Assembly: GCF_910592395.1 (NCBI RefSeq)
Contig: NC_088312.1
Span: forward strand, 18,977,292-19,041,291
DNA: 64,000 nucleotides
Reading direction: 5' to 3'
Source: Lineus longissimus
Taxonomy: Eukaryota; Nemertea; Pilidiophora; Heteronemertea; Lineidae
Shown here: in pieces, positions 17,901-27,153 of the stretch
Numbering within the stretch: the first letter of the stretch is position 1
Layout: every line of letters begins with the position of its first letter
Notes under the pieces: generated by a model
What the model saw: only the letters and a program-made list of their open reading frames with translations
What the model was told of the DNA's origin: nothing
Database searches by the model: none
Made by a program: the position numbers and the translations under genes

Positions 17901-20900
17901 CCCAACAACTTCGTCTTGCAAATTGGAGCGTGTCAAAACTGTTTCTTCTTCATCATCATTGGGCACCAACAATGGTTTTTGTTCATCAACTCTAGGAGCA
18001 ACTGATGGTCCTTGTTCATCAAGATTAGGAGCCACCAATCGCTCTTGTTCATCATCACCGGTGGCAATGATCTGTTCTCTTTCATCAGCATTCGGAGCCA
18101 CCAAAGATTCTTGTTCATCAGCATTCGGAGCTGCCAGTGATCCTTGGTCATCAACACTAAGAGCCACCATTGGCCTTGGTTCATCAGCAATAGGAGAGCT
18201 CACAAATGGTTCTTTTTCTCCAGCACTATGAGCTTCTGATAGTTCTTGCTCATCAGGATCAGCCAGAAAAAGTTCCTGTTTTTCAGCATCAGGAGCCTCT
18301 GATAGTTCTTGTTCATTGGTGTTAGGAACCACCAATGGTTCTGGTTCATCAGCATTAGGAGCCACAAATGGTTCTTGTTCATCAGTATTAGGTTCTTGTT
18401 CATCCTTATTGGGTTCTTGTTCATCTGCATTTGGTTCTTGTTCATCTGCACTAGGTTCTTGTTCATCTGCGTTAGGTTCTTGTTCATCTGCATTATGTTC
18501 ATGTTCATCCTTATTGGGTTCTTGTTCATCTGCATTAGGTTCTTGTTCATCCTTATTGGGTTCTTGTTCATCTGCATTAGGTTCTTGTTCATCTGCACTA
18601 GGTTCATGTTCACCCACATTAGGTTCTTGTTCATTATGATTAAATTCTTCCTGATCAGCAACAGGAGAAACTGCTTGTTCTTCACCCTCATTGAGTGTCA
18701 CCATCCACACCTGTTCATCCCGATCTTGTACAACAAGTGGCCCCGCCGAAACTGTCTCGCATGTCAAAACCAAATCTTCTTCATCTGCATGCTGGGTCAA
18801 TAATGGCTCTTGTTCATGTTGACCCTCCCTTACCGACTCAAGGTCAGCAGTATTACTGGTCATGGTCCTCTGGTTTCCTTTCTTGAATGACATCGCAACC
18901 GACATATACTTTTTCTTACTCGTCCTTATCCTGGTTTTCCTCTTGGGAGTCAAGATAGACAGATGGGGATCTTTGGAGGCTCTCGCCCTGGTAGTTTTCC
19001 TCTTGTGAGGCAACACCAACGTCAGATGATTTTCTCCAACTGTCTTCAACCGCGATTCCTTATTATGAGATGACATGGACAGCTCAGGTTGAACTTTTTT
19101 GCTCGTTGCTTTCTTGGCAGTTCTCGTCTTGGGAGGTGATTTCAAGTTCAATGACTCAAGCTCTTCATTAACTGTCTCTAGTCCGCTCCTGCTCTTCTTA
19201 CAAGATGACACTAACAAATCGGTTTGACCACCTTTTTTGGTCCCAGCTTTCAATGCCTTGCGAGGTGATGCAAATTTCTCATGATCATCCTTATTCGCAT
19301 AGCTTTCTATCTCAGCATTTCCTTTCATGCGGGATTTCAAAAACACTCCATAATCTTCTTCAATGGTTTCCAATTTGTTCCCTCTCTTCATCTGAGTTGA
19401 CAGCAGTGACATATGTTTATCCTTTTCGTTTCTGCCCCTTCCTCCCATTTGTGATGACACCCCTGGCTGACGTTCATCCTTTTTGGTCTTAAGGCTTTCC
19501 TTTTGTTTGCAAGATGACACAGATGGCTCACTTTGATCTTCTTTATCCTCTGTCCTGGCCTGTTCATCATCACGTTTGGTCCTGCTCCTTTCCGTCCTTG
19601 TCTTCTGTAATGACACTGTCGGTTCATTATCTTCGTCTCTACTTGTCACTGGCCTGTCCGTTTTCTTACGAGGCAACACAGATGGCTCAGTTTGGTCATC
19701 CTTATGAGCCACTTTCTCAACATTTCCTGTGTTGCAAGGTGGCGTCAATGTCTCATGGCCACCAGGTATGGTCTCCGGCCTGGCCTTTCCTTTTTTGAGA
19801 GGGGAAACAAACAGCTCAGCCCCATCAGTTTTCTCAGCCACTTCCTCACCCTTTCCTGTCTTACGAGGTGACATCAACATATCATTTCCACCAGATTTGG
19901 TCATCGGCCTGGCCTTTCCTTTCTTGAGAGGGGAAATCGCCTGAGACCCATTGTCTTTCTCAGCCTCTGCCTCTGCATTTCCAGTCTTGCGAGGTGACGT
20001 TAATGTTGCATGACAACCAGGTTTGGTCATCGGCCTGGCCTTTCCTTTCTTGAGAGGGGAAGCAATCACCTCAGCTCGATCGCCATTTTTAGCCACAGTT
20101 TCAGCAATTCCCATCTTGAGAGGCAATGCCAGGGCCTCAGGAGAATCATTTTTGGACACTGGCCTGGCTTTTTTCTTGCTGGATGACAATAACCGCTCAG
20201 CGTCACCATTTGTCTTGCTAGATGCCACCAACATTTCACGTTTCACTACGTGACTGGCAACTAGCTGATTAGTGGTTTCCTTTGACCGAGAATGTTTCAT
20301 TTGAAAGAGAATCACTTTTGAAATACGTTTCCTCAGGCCGTATGACTTGGGTTTGCGGCGGAAAGTTGGGTATTTTCCCTGAAATAAACAAAATTATAAC
20401 TGGTCCAACACAACCAGTCAAGCAAGGATCTTGAAACTCCCACCTTTGACGACGCCATTGACTACAGTCCAAATCACAACAGACATCCGTTCGCGCGAGT
20501 TATGTGTCAATGACGCACTTATCTCTCTGTTTTTCTGTTTCTGTTCTACCAGAGATTAGATTGGCATGGACTTGAAACTCCAATCCAATTATGTTACTTT
20601 GCCGCCAGGGACGACTTAGACAATCATTTTCCTGAAAAAATTTACAAGCATCTACTTTTGCCAAAGCAAGTCACGAATTGTTAAATAAAAACATTAAAGA
20701 CTTACCAATTTCTTTGATGCCAACGATGCTCTGGTGGCAATTCTGGCTCCGCCTGGAACTGGTGTTGCTTTCTGGCACTTCCTAAGGGGCTGCTCCCTTC
20801 TCTCGATATTTTGGGGCTTGGTCTGATGGATGGTGACGTTCGTAATCCTGGTTGTGTCATTCAGTTGACAATTCACCCCAGTGACTACTGGCACATCCTC

Positions 20901-23073
20901 CACCTGCAACGCCAACGTTTTCCCAGTCTCTACAAATTCGTTGAAAGACCTCTGAAACCCGGAGTCTCCAGTCAGTGTAGGCTCTACACCAAGTCGTCTT
21001 GCATTCTTAGAAAGCCGAGGACCAAATGGCAAGGATATTTTATCATCTGACTTGTTAAACTGTCCAACAGTAGGTGATTCGGAACACACAGGGGCTTCAC
21101 CACTCTGCCCTTGTGTTGGTGTATCAAACAGTCCTGGTAGTGTCCCAATTTGAGGTTTTGACACTGGTGTGTCTAATACTGCTCTATGCGACTCAAGTTG
21201 TTGAATAGGTATCTCAACTTGAGATGATGGAATTGGTGTAACCATCAGATACTGTGGCTCAGCTGTATGCAGCCAATGTTGTGATACAGGTGTCTCAAGT
21301 TGAGATCTCAGTACAGGTGTCTCAAGTTGAGATCTCAGTACAGGTGTCTCAAGTGGAGATTTTAGTACAGGGGTATCAACCTCTGGTCTTGGCAGATGTG
21401 TCTCAACTTGAGATTTAGGTTTCTCTAATCGAGATTTTTGTGCAGATGTCTGAAACTCATATTGTGGCTGATCTGACTTTCCTTCTTGAGCAGGTTTCTT
21501 GACTCGAGATTCTGACAGAGAAGTAGGCCCATCAAACTGGTCCTTTGGCACTAGTCTCAGAGCTTGACCTTTAGGCATAGGAGTATCAACCTGAGGTGCA
21601 GCGACAATCCCATCAATGATTTGACCACGTTGTCTCACTGAAGTTTGGGTTCGGGATGATTCTCCTGTCTGGGATTTTGATCTTGACTAAAATTAAAGAA
21701 CAGGGACATTTTTCAGCAAATTTCAAATCACTGGTTGCCATGGTTATACACATCCGGTATTTGGCAAACAGAGTTACATCTACAGCGCATGCAAGTTCTA
21801 GAACAAAGACATTGTGACATCACAAGACAGGGGAAAGGGGACCTGTCCCAAAAAATGTTGGCGAAATCCTAAAACTATCCTCAGCTCCTCCCGAAACCTG
21901 CTTAACTGGGGATTTTGGCAGAGGTGTCTCAACTAGGGTATTGGCAGAGGTGTCTCAACTGGGGATTATGGCAGGGGTGTCTCAACTGGGGATTTCGGCA
22001 AAGGTGTCTCAACTGGGAATTTTGGCAGAGGTGTCTCAGCTGGGTATATTGGCAGAGGTGTCACAACTGGGTATTTTGGCAGAGGTGTCTCAGCTGGGTA
22101 TTTTGGCAGAGGTGTCACAACTGGGGAATTTGGCAGAGGTGTCTCAGCTGGGTATATTGGCAGAGGTGTCACAACTGGGTATTTTGGCAGAGGTGTCTCA
22201 GCTGGGTATTTTGGCAGAGGTGTCTCAACAGGGGATTTTGGCAGAGGTGTCTCAGCTGGAGATTTTGGCAGAGGTGTCTAAACTTGGGATTTTGGCAGAG
22301 GTGTCTCAACAGGGGATTTTGGCAGAGATGACTCAGCTAGGGATTTTGGCAGGGGTGTCTCAACTGGGGATTTTGGCAGGGGTGTCACAACTGGGGATTT
22401 TGGCAGGGGTGTCTCAGCTGGGGATTTTGGCAGAGGTGTCTAAACTTGGGATTTTGGCAGAGGTGTCTCAACAGGGGATTTTGGCAGAGATGACTCAGCT
22501 GGGGATTTTGGCAGGGGTGTCTCAACTGGGTATTTTGGCAGGGGTGTCACAACTGGGGATTTGGGCAGAGGTGTCTCAGCTGGGGATTTTGGCAGAGGTG
22601 TCACAACTGGGGATTTTGGCAGGGGTGTCTAAACTTGAGATTTTGGCAGAGGTGTCTCATTTTGGCAGAGTTGTTTCAGCTGGGAATTTGGCAGAGGTGT
22701 CTCAACTGGGGATTATGGCAGGGGTGTCAAAACTTGAGATTTTGGCAGAGGTGTCTCACCTGGGGATTTTTGCAAAGGTGTCTCAACTGGGGATCTTAGC
22801 AGAGGTGTCTCAACTAAACTGTCTCAACCGGGCAAACTGACTTTACAGAACGCATGGGCTACTCTAAACTGGAAAGGAAAGATGCCTTTAAAAAAGTTCA
22901 CTCACCCGTAAATTTGTTGCTGAAACCACCATCGTTGTGACAACACCCCAGTCCGACTGGCCATCTATCAAACTTGTCAGCTCCCGCCATCTTCTTGAAG
23001 AAGGATGGGGAGGTTTACCACTCCGCATCTCAGTGGATTTGCTAGTGGCAGTTTTAGACTCTTTGTGCTTCAT
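8838..23073 (-). CDS. DNMT3: DNMT3-type de novo DNA (cytosine-5) methyltransferase with giant N-terminus
   Basis: This nuclear enzyme methylates unmethylated CpG using S-adenosylmethionine. Twenty coding exons join in phase (high to low): 23073-22906, 21686-20706, 20378-16851, 16620-16330, 16193-16044, 15533-15426, 15190-15067, 14740-14579, 14324-14280, 13792-13659, 13481-13417, 13244-13058, 11913-11844, 11637-11492, 11314-11224, 10833-10688, 10243-10158, 9684-9603, 9416-9289 and 9024-8838. They total 6879 bases, about 2292 residues plus stop. Order of domains: repeat-rich N-terminus (1-1656), PWWP (about 1657-1760), linker, ADD zinc fingers (about 1853-1960), methyltransferase (about 1993-2270). 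All key motifs are intact, so the enzyme should be active. The start codon is ATG at 23071-23073, with an in-frame TAG upstream in the same exon. It is convergent with KDM1A. The unusual part is the N-terminus, about 1650 residues against roughly 290 before the PWWP in human DNMT3A. Confidence 0.95.
12155..12960. repeat. 136-bp tandem repeat, about six copies, in a DNMT3 intron
   Basis: The phrase ATTGACAAATT recurs at 12155, 12291, 12425, 12562, 12698 and 12834, giving a period of 134-137 bases with few substitutions. Each unit includes GGACGGGTGCAGATG and AACTCGTAAGTCAAGC. The last unit carries a small internal duplication around 12865. It lies in the intron between the ADD and catalytic exons. 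Confidence 0.9.
13058..14324 (-). other. DNMT3: DNMT3 ADD domain (GATA-like finger plus PHD finger)
   Basis: Exons 14324-14280, 13792-13659, 13481-13417 and 13244-13058. The GATA-like finger has four cysteines (CLAC and CEMC, about residues 1855-1880). The imperfect PHD finger follows with [24 protein letters not shown] and WLCFMC, eight cysteines in all. A helix ([18 protein letters not shown]) closes the domain. In DNMT3 proteins this domain binds the H3 tail when K4 is unmethylated and releases autoinhibition of the catalytic domain. Confidence 0.94.
15067..16193 (-). other. DNMT3: DNMT3 PWWP domain exons
   Basis: Exon 16193-16044 encodes [16 protein letters not shown] and [12 protein letters not shown], the barrel half of a PWWP domain. 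Exons 15533-15426 and 15190-15067 encode the helical half ([27 protein letters not shown]). DNMT3 PWWP domains direct the enzyme to H3K36-methylated nucleosomes. The motif here is RWWP where vertebrates have SWWP. The aromatic residue before it, Phe303 of human DNMT3A and part of the methyl-lysine cage, is His (about residue 1671). Confidence 0.92.
16330..16620 (-). other. DNMT3: DNMT3 exon 4, probable duplicate of the end of exon 3
   Basis: A phase 0/0 exon of 97 codons lies just ahead of the PWWP. It opens with [15 protein letters not shown], contains [17 protein letters not shown] (16486-16539) and closes with [15 protein letters not shown]. The tail of exon 3 has the same order: basic run, [17 protein letters not shown], then [16 protein letters not shown]. 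The parallel order and matching phases point to an exon or module duplication. Confidence 0.85.
16905..17270 (-). repeat. DNMT3: 38-39-residue coding repeats in DNMT3 exon 3
   Basis: Three nearly identical in-frame units (117, 117 and 114 bases) encode [19 protein letters not shown] followed by [19 protein letters not shown]. The fourth boundary, toward the amino end, is degenerate. Near identity at the DNA level indicates recent amplification or gene conversion. Confidence 0.9.
18375..18660 (-). repeat. DNMT3: 21-bp coding repeats encoding acidic heptapeptides DEQEPNA
   Basis: About a dozen in-frame 21-base units encode DEQEPNA with variants [14 protein letters not shown] and DEHEHNA (about residues 957-1051). 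A looser version continues to about 17950 as [11 protein letters not shown]-like units. The reverse strand is also open across the array, which is a shadow and not a second gene. Confidence 0.9.
19640..20180 (-). repeat. DNMT3: Coding repeats of about 42 residues ([10 protein letters not shown] units)
   Basis: Units of about 126-129 bases recur near 19777, 19907, 20033 and 20161. Each encodes [13 protein letters not shown] or a close variant, plus a [12 protein letters not shown]-like half. The basic SP-K-K motifs resemble AT-hook or histone H1-tail-like DNA-contacting sequences; this is inference from composition only. Confidence 0.8.
20706..21686 (-). other. DNMT3: DNMT3 exon 2 (981 bp), Pro/Thr-rich repeats
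   Basis: Phase 0/0 exon of 327 codons, with acceptor TTTAATTTTAG above 21686 and donor GTAAGT below 20706. It opens [14 protein letters not shown]. Between about 21160 and 21420 it contains 27-base units encoding nine-residue repeats such as LETPVLRSQ and VDTPVLKSP. No known domain was recognised and the segment looks disordered. Confidence 0.85.
21908..22812. repeat. 27-bp minisatellite, about 33 copies, in DNMT3 intron 1
   Basis: The unit is GATTTTGGCAGAGGTGTCTC plus AACTGGG, repeated without interruption apart from point changes and one short unit near 22655. On the minus strand it reads [18 protein letters not shown], the same nine-residue repeat type found in coding exon 2. The minus frame is interrupted by TAG codons near 22275, 22440 and 22630. 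Confidence 0.95.
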
Positions 23074-23137
23074 CGTTGAACTTGAAGTATAATTATGCTG
23101 CAGTCTTGTGTAGGCCCTTGTGGGCTACCGATACAAA
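22906..23137 (-). other. DNMT3: DNMT3 first coding exon with partial 5'UTR
   Basis: ATG at 23071-23073 begins [20 protein letters not shown], and the donor GTGAGT lies below 22906. A strong acceptor (TTATTTCATTTCAG) ends at 23138, so at least one non-coding 5' exon is expected further up. An in-frame TAG between the acceptor and the ATG supports this start. Confidence 0.75.
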
Positions 23138-23216
23138 CTGAAATGAAATAATGAAATAAATTAAATAGTTTTGGTCATGAAATAGTTTTGGTTTTGCTCA
23201 ACCTCATGGTATTATA

Positions 23217-24212
23217 CTCCCTTTAATAATAAATTAATAATAAATTGTTATTTGTAAAGCGCCTGTATCACTTGAAACAAATGTTCACCGGCGCTGGTGA
23301 GCTCTATTGAAAAGAAGGGTCTTGAGTTCTTTGCGAAAGGTTGAGACATCCGATGTAGCTCTCAAGGTGGGGGAAAGAGAGTTCCACATTTGAGGTGCTA
23401 AAGTGGCGAATGCTCGACCTCCAAATGTTTTCAATCTATATTTCCTGTAAGTGAGAAGGTCCTGAGATTCAGAGCGAAGGTAACGAGGAGGCACGTAATG
23501 TTGGATGAGATCGTTCAGGTAAATTGGTGCAAGCCGGTGGTATGCTTTGAAGGTCAGGAGGAGTAGTTTGAAAATTATACGCTCGCGCACAGGCAGCCAG
23601 TGTAACTTGGCACCGGAGTAATGTGGGATCGCCGCGGGGTCCTGGTGATAAGACCCGCTGCACCGTTTTGCACAAGCTGCAACTTATGTAGTGATTTCTC
23701 GGAAATTTCGGCGAGACTGCTGTTACAATAGTCTAGCCTGGACAGGACAAGGGATTGTGCCAGGCTCTTTGTTGCTTCAGTTGTAAGCTGTCTCCTGACC
23801 AGACCAATATTCCTCAGATGGTAAGAAGCCGCGCGCACGACGCTTGACACATGAGGATCCATCGACAGATTCGAATCGAACAGAACCCCTAGATTTCGAA
23901 CAGGAACTTTTGATACATGAACAACAGTCCCAGCATTGGTGAGAGTTGGCAGCACGATTGACTGTAATGCCCGTTGGTGGCAGAACAACATAAATTCCGT
24001 CTTGTCGGGGTTACCCTTCAACGTGTTCACAGTTAGCCAGTCCTGAATGCTGCTCAGCTTTTGCTCAAGTTCTGCACATTGAATAACCGCCCTAAGACAC
24101 ACGAGTGCCCTGTACGCTTGGATGTCGTCGGCGTAGCCGTGGCGACTAATGGAGCAGCCCTTCAGAATGTCACCAAGTGGAAGAATGTAAATAAGGAACA
24201 ACAAGGGTCCCT
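23217..24212 (-). mobile_element. CR1/L2-like LINE fragment (reverse transcriptase C-terminal half)
   Basis: The minus-strand translation shows GPLLFLIYILPLGDI, the catalytic HGYADDIQAY (YADD), KTEFMLFC, VPVRNLGVLFDSNLSM, SLVLSRLDYCNSSLAE and LVQNGAAGLITRTPR. After a frameshift near 23600 it continues with FKLLLLTFKAYHRLAPIYL and GGRAFATLAPQMWNSLS. These are standard for the CR1/L2/Rex1 group. The 5' end is truncated at about 24212. The 3' end runs into TTTATTATTAATTTATT near 23225. It is inactive. Confidence 0.9.
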
Positions 24213-24274
24213 TTAACTGTAATTGGGATGAATCTTGTCAGATGCAAACCTTGGTGGTCAAGGTCTTGTAGACT

Positions 24275-25718
24275 AGGGACGCCTATGGCCTGTTATGTGT
24301 AGCACTATGCGATTCACTGATTCATTCAATATTTCAGTCAGAAATCGAATGAATAGTTTCTTTAGTGAAAAATAAATCAAATAAATTGTCAATTGAATCG
24401 AATGATAGGTTGTTTTATCAAAAATGTATTGGAAAGAGTTTAAAATATCAAGACCGAGATCAAACAATCTCATTCGATTCTTACAAATCACCTATTCAAT
24501 ATTAATCGCATAATTCGTCATATAGATTAAAGTACATTTCGATATAATCAAATAGTTCTTACAAAAAATTGAATGATAATTTGATTTTAAGAATGAATGT
24601 TCATTCGATTCCATATCAAATGAAAAGCAATATTCGATTTAAAAATCAAATGGTCTATTTGATTTAAATCGAATGACCTATTCGATTTAAATCGAATGAG
24701 TATTCGATTTCTAAATCAAATGGTCTCATTCGATTCTGCTCCTATTCCATTCGATTCTAATTGGTTGCTAGTTTGTCACGTGACTATGATTGACCAATCA
24801 AAATCGAATAGAAATCTACAAAAATCGAATGACCTATTCGGTTTTAAATCGAATGGTCTATTCGATTCTGCTCCTATTCCATTCGATTCTAATTGGTTGC
24901 TAGTTTGTCACGTGACTACGATTGACCAATCAAAATCGAATAGAAATCTACAAAAATCGAATGACCTATTCGGTTTTAAATCGAATGGTCTATTCGATTC
25001 TGCTCCTATTCCATTCGATTCTAATTGGTTGCTAGTTTGTCACGTGACTACGATTGACCAATCAAAATCGAATAGAAATCTACAAAAATCGAATGACCTA
25101 TTCGGTTTTAAATCGAATGGTCTATTCGATTCTGCTCCTATTCCATTCGATTCTAATTGGTTGCTAGTTTGTCACGTGACTACGATTGACCAATCAAAAT
25201 TGAATAGAAATCTACAAAAATCGAATGACATATTCAATTTTAAATCGAATGGTCTATTCGATTTTAAATCGAATGACCTATTCGATTTAAATCGAATGAG
25301 TATTCGATTTCAAAATCGTATATACTTCTTATTTGATTCTGAAATTGAATATACTTTGATTAAATTGAAAGATTTGGTGTAATTAAAATCGAAAATGCTT
25401 CGTTTTTTGACCAGTTAATGCGATATATTTGAATCTGATTTTGATCTATTTCTTTCACCTTTTGATTTTTTCTAAGTTATATTCGATTATGAATTTATAG
25501 TGTTTGATTTGATATACAACAAGAACAGTATTTTTTGTTGATAAATGTTTGAAAAAAATCGAATGAATATGCAAAAAAATCAAATGATTGAGGGAAGAAT
25601 CGAACAAAGTTGATTAAAATCGAATAGATAGGCACAAAAATCGAATTTTAATTGCAATGTTGCTCAAATCGAATTTTGCTACAAAAAACATGCCATAGAC
25701 GCCTAAGCCCTAGTGCCA
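24275..25718. mobile_element. Non-autonomous DNA transposon, about 1.44 kb, with internal satellite
   Basis: The ends are imperfect inverted repeats. GCCTATGGCCTGTTATGTGT begins at 24281, and its counterpart on the minus strand begins near 25702 (GTCTATGGCATGTTTTTTGT); 20 of 24 bases match through TAGCA. Between them the sequence is packed with ATTCGAT/ATCGAAT heptamers in both orientations and contains four 132-bp tandem units. No transposase is present. The superfamily is not clear, and a CTAG occurs at both flanks. Confidence 0.65.
24732..25259. repeat. Four 132-bp tandem repeats with CACGTG core
   Basis: Units begin with GATTCTGCTCCTATTCCATT at 24732, 24864, 24996 and 25128. Each has ATTGGTT, then a central CACGTG (E-box), then ACCAAT in inverted orientation, so the unit is a partial palindrome. 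Because 132 is divisible by three, a spurious open frame runs through the array. Confidence 0.95.
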
Positions 25719-26186
25719 GCATGTAGTGAGACTACTTCATAGTGTTGAAAGTGACAAACTGTTGGCTTCGGCCTAATGGGTTATAATAATTAATGCTTTA
25801 TCAGGCACACTGTCGCTCATCTTGCATACATTTTTTTCAAAATGGCCGGACTGGCACTATCCCTTTGATGCGCAATAGTGCAGCAAGAGACGAAGGCCAC
25901 CTTATCAGTGACATTGATATCACCATACAGGCCAAGTTGATAACAGCAGCTAGGCTCATTCTCAGATTCCAGTCGAACTCATAATGCTAACCGCATTCTA
26001 CACATGCCTTCTATTGGCATTAATTGCTCAGCTTGGGTAGTATGCATGGCATGGGTTAATACACAGTCGCCATTAGAGACAATCGTTGGCAAGGCGACCC
26101 CCTAATATAACCTGACGAAGAAAACGCAATTAACAAGACCCGCTAAAAGATACACTAAACACGATCTTAGTTGTCAGATTATATAC

Positions 26187-26320
26187 CATCAACTTACCTA
26201 ACTCTGTCGGAAACTTGAGAAAGTGATGATAATCAGCTGTTCCGAAATTGACAAGTGGCCCGTCACGTGATTAAATTAAATTAAATCTAAGATGGGTTTA
26301 CTGAAAAACGCAAAATGACT
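26187..26320 (-). promoter_or_regulatory. Candidate non-coding first exon and promoter of DNMT3
   Basis: On the minus strand a consensus donor GTAAGT follows position 26198, and an acceptor exists at 23138 just ahead of the DNMT3 start. Splicing these would give a 3.06-kb 5'UTR intron holding the LINE and the satellite-bearing transposon. The transcription start is not visible; a site in 26250-26400 is inferred. Confidence 0.3.
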
Positions 26321-26360
26321 GGGCGGAACCCCTACCATGCACATGGCGTTCTTGAGCGCA

Positions 26361-26368
26361 TATAAAAG
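26361..26368 (+). promoter_or_regulatory. TATA box TATAAAAG
   Basis: A perfect TATAAAAG sits in GC-rich surroundings (GAGCGCATATAAAAGCGCGG). It faces PICALM, whose start codon is about 1.5 kb downstream, so it may drive a distal 5'UTR exon. No certain plus-strand donor was identified to confirm this. Confidence 0.35.
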
Positions 26369-26780
26369 CGCGGGAAAAGGAAAAAAGTTGGACATGGGCG
26401 GGGACATGGTACCAGTGTAACTGTTTTAGATGTCCCGGCTATGAACAGAGTGTTCTGCACTTTTGCTCGGTTGCAGTTAAGATTATGTTTCTATAGAAAA
26501 TCCGGTAATTACTTCACGCAAGAATTATTAGTCGCCGGACACTTTATCCTATGGACTGATTTTCCTGCACCAGTTCTCGAGGCATATATAAACAGAGTCG
26601 TGCAAATACGGATCCTGTACTGCAGTGCAACATTCGGGCCGACCATAACCGAAAAGTGTGCGAGAAGAGGAGCATTCCACTGAGTCTGGTATTCGATGAT
26701 TGTAATGACCCAGTTCTGACAATAATCTTCAACATCTTGAGGGTGAAATTTAAACGAACTGATTAAGGAGTAACTATTTA

Positions 26781-26878
26781 TCCCGGGTACACTCCGGACG
26801 CATTGGACCGGCCTCGTTCTGTCCTGAGATGTGATTAGGACGACGCAATGGAGTGCCCCGGGAGTGTATTCCCGGGGT
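26781..26878. repeat. Imperfect inverted repeat bounded by CCCGGG
   Basis: The left arm starts TCCCGGGTACACTCCGG and the right arm ends GGAGTGTATTCCCGGGG. The inner parts (GCATTGG, CTGTCCT against AGGACGACGCAATGG) also pair with gaps. It could be a small hairpin MITE. No target duplication is evident. Confidence 0.4.
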
Positions 26879-27153
26879 ACTTAAAATGGATCAGCTGATC
26901 ATAGTAACAGTCAAATAGAGATTAGATCTTATTCAATTAGTGACTGACTTCTTATTCAAGTCCAAAATTCCACTACCAATATTAATGTATAGTGCCTCTG
27001 GTGTCAAGATTAATTAATGGAAAGTTATCACGTCACATATAAAGTTTGACTGGGCCGTTCAAAACTTTTCCAAAATCTAAAGCTTTTCGTGATGATTTTC
27101 CTTTAATGGTGAAGAGAAAAATTTAACGGACTGAATACTGCCTGCCATATTAA

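Larger units (their letters stand above)
16851..20378 (-). other. DNMT3: DNMT3 giant repeat exon 3 (3528 bp, 1176 codons)
   Basis: The exon is flanked by an acceptor (TTTATTTCAG, 20379 upward) and a donor (GTGAGC below 16851), phase 0 on both sides. It opens with [17 protein letters not shown] (20345-20292). Then come units of about 42 residues rich in [10 protein letters not shown], a Lys/Ser/Thr-rich stretch, a highly acidic block of DEQEPNA heptapeptides, longer [10 protein letters not shown]-type units, a second [17 protein letters not shown], and three 38-39-residue repeats with KKQKRRQSK. Predicted to be disordered, with alternating basic and acidic blocks. Function unknown: chromatin or nucleosome binding is a reasonable inference for the basic blocks, but nothing in the sequence proves it. 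Confidence 0.88.
25719..26780. other. Intergenic promoter region between DNMT3 and PICALM
   Basis: No conserved protein is visible. The region holds a TATAAAAG box (26361) and a minus-strand donor-like GAGTTAG/GTAAGT at 26198. It is more GC- and CpG-rich around 26330-26660 than its surroundings, as expected for a promoter. Confidence 0.45.

Noticed and set aside
18309-18803. Plus-strand open frames rich in FLFICI or GSCSSALG repeats
   Set aside because: They are antisense readings of the acidic DEQEPNA repeats of DNMT3 exon 3.
21941-22840. Long plus-strand open frame of AEVSQLGIL repeats
   Set aside because: It is produced by the 27-bp minisatellite, whose period is a multiple of three. No start context, splice sites or homologue support it.
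24696-25382. 228-codon open frame with FDSAPIPFDSNW repeats
   Set aside because: It runs through four 132-bp satellite units and arises from their length being divisible by three.
26441-26683. 80-codon open frame near the TATA box
   Set aside because: No homology recognised. It is more likely 5'UTR or promoter sequence.
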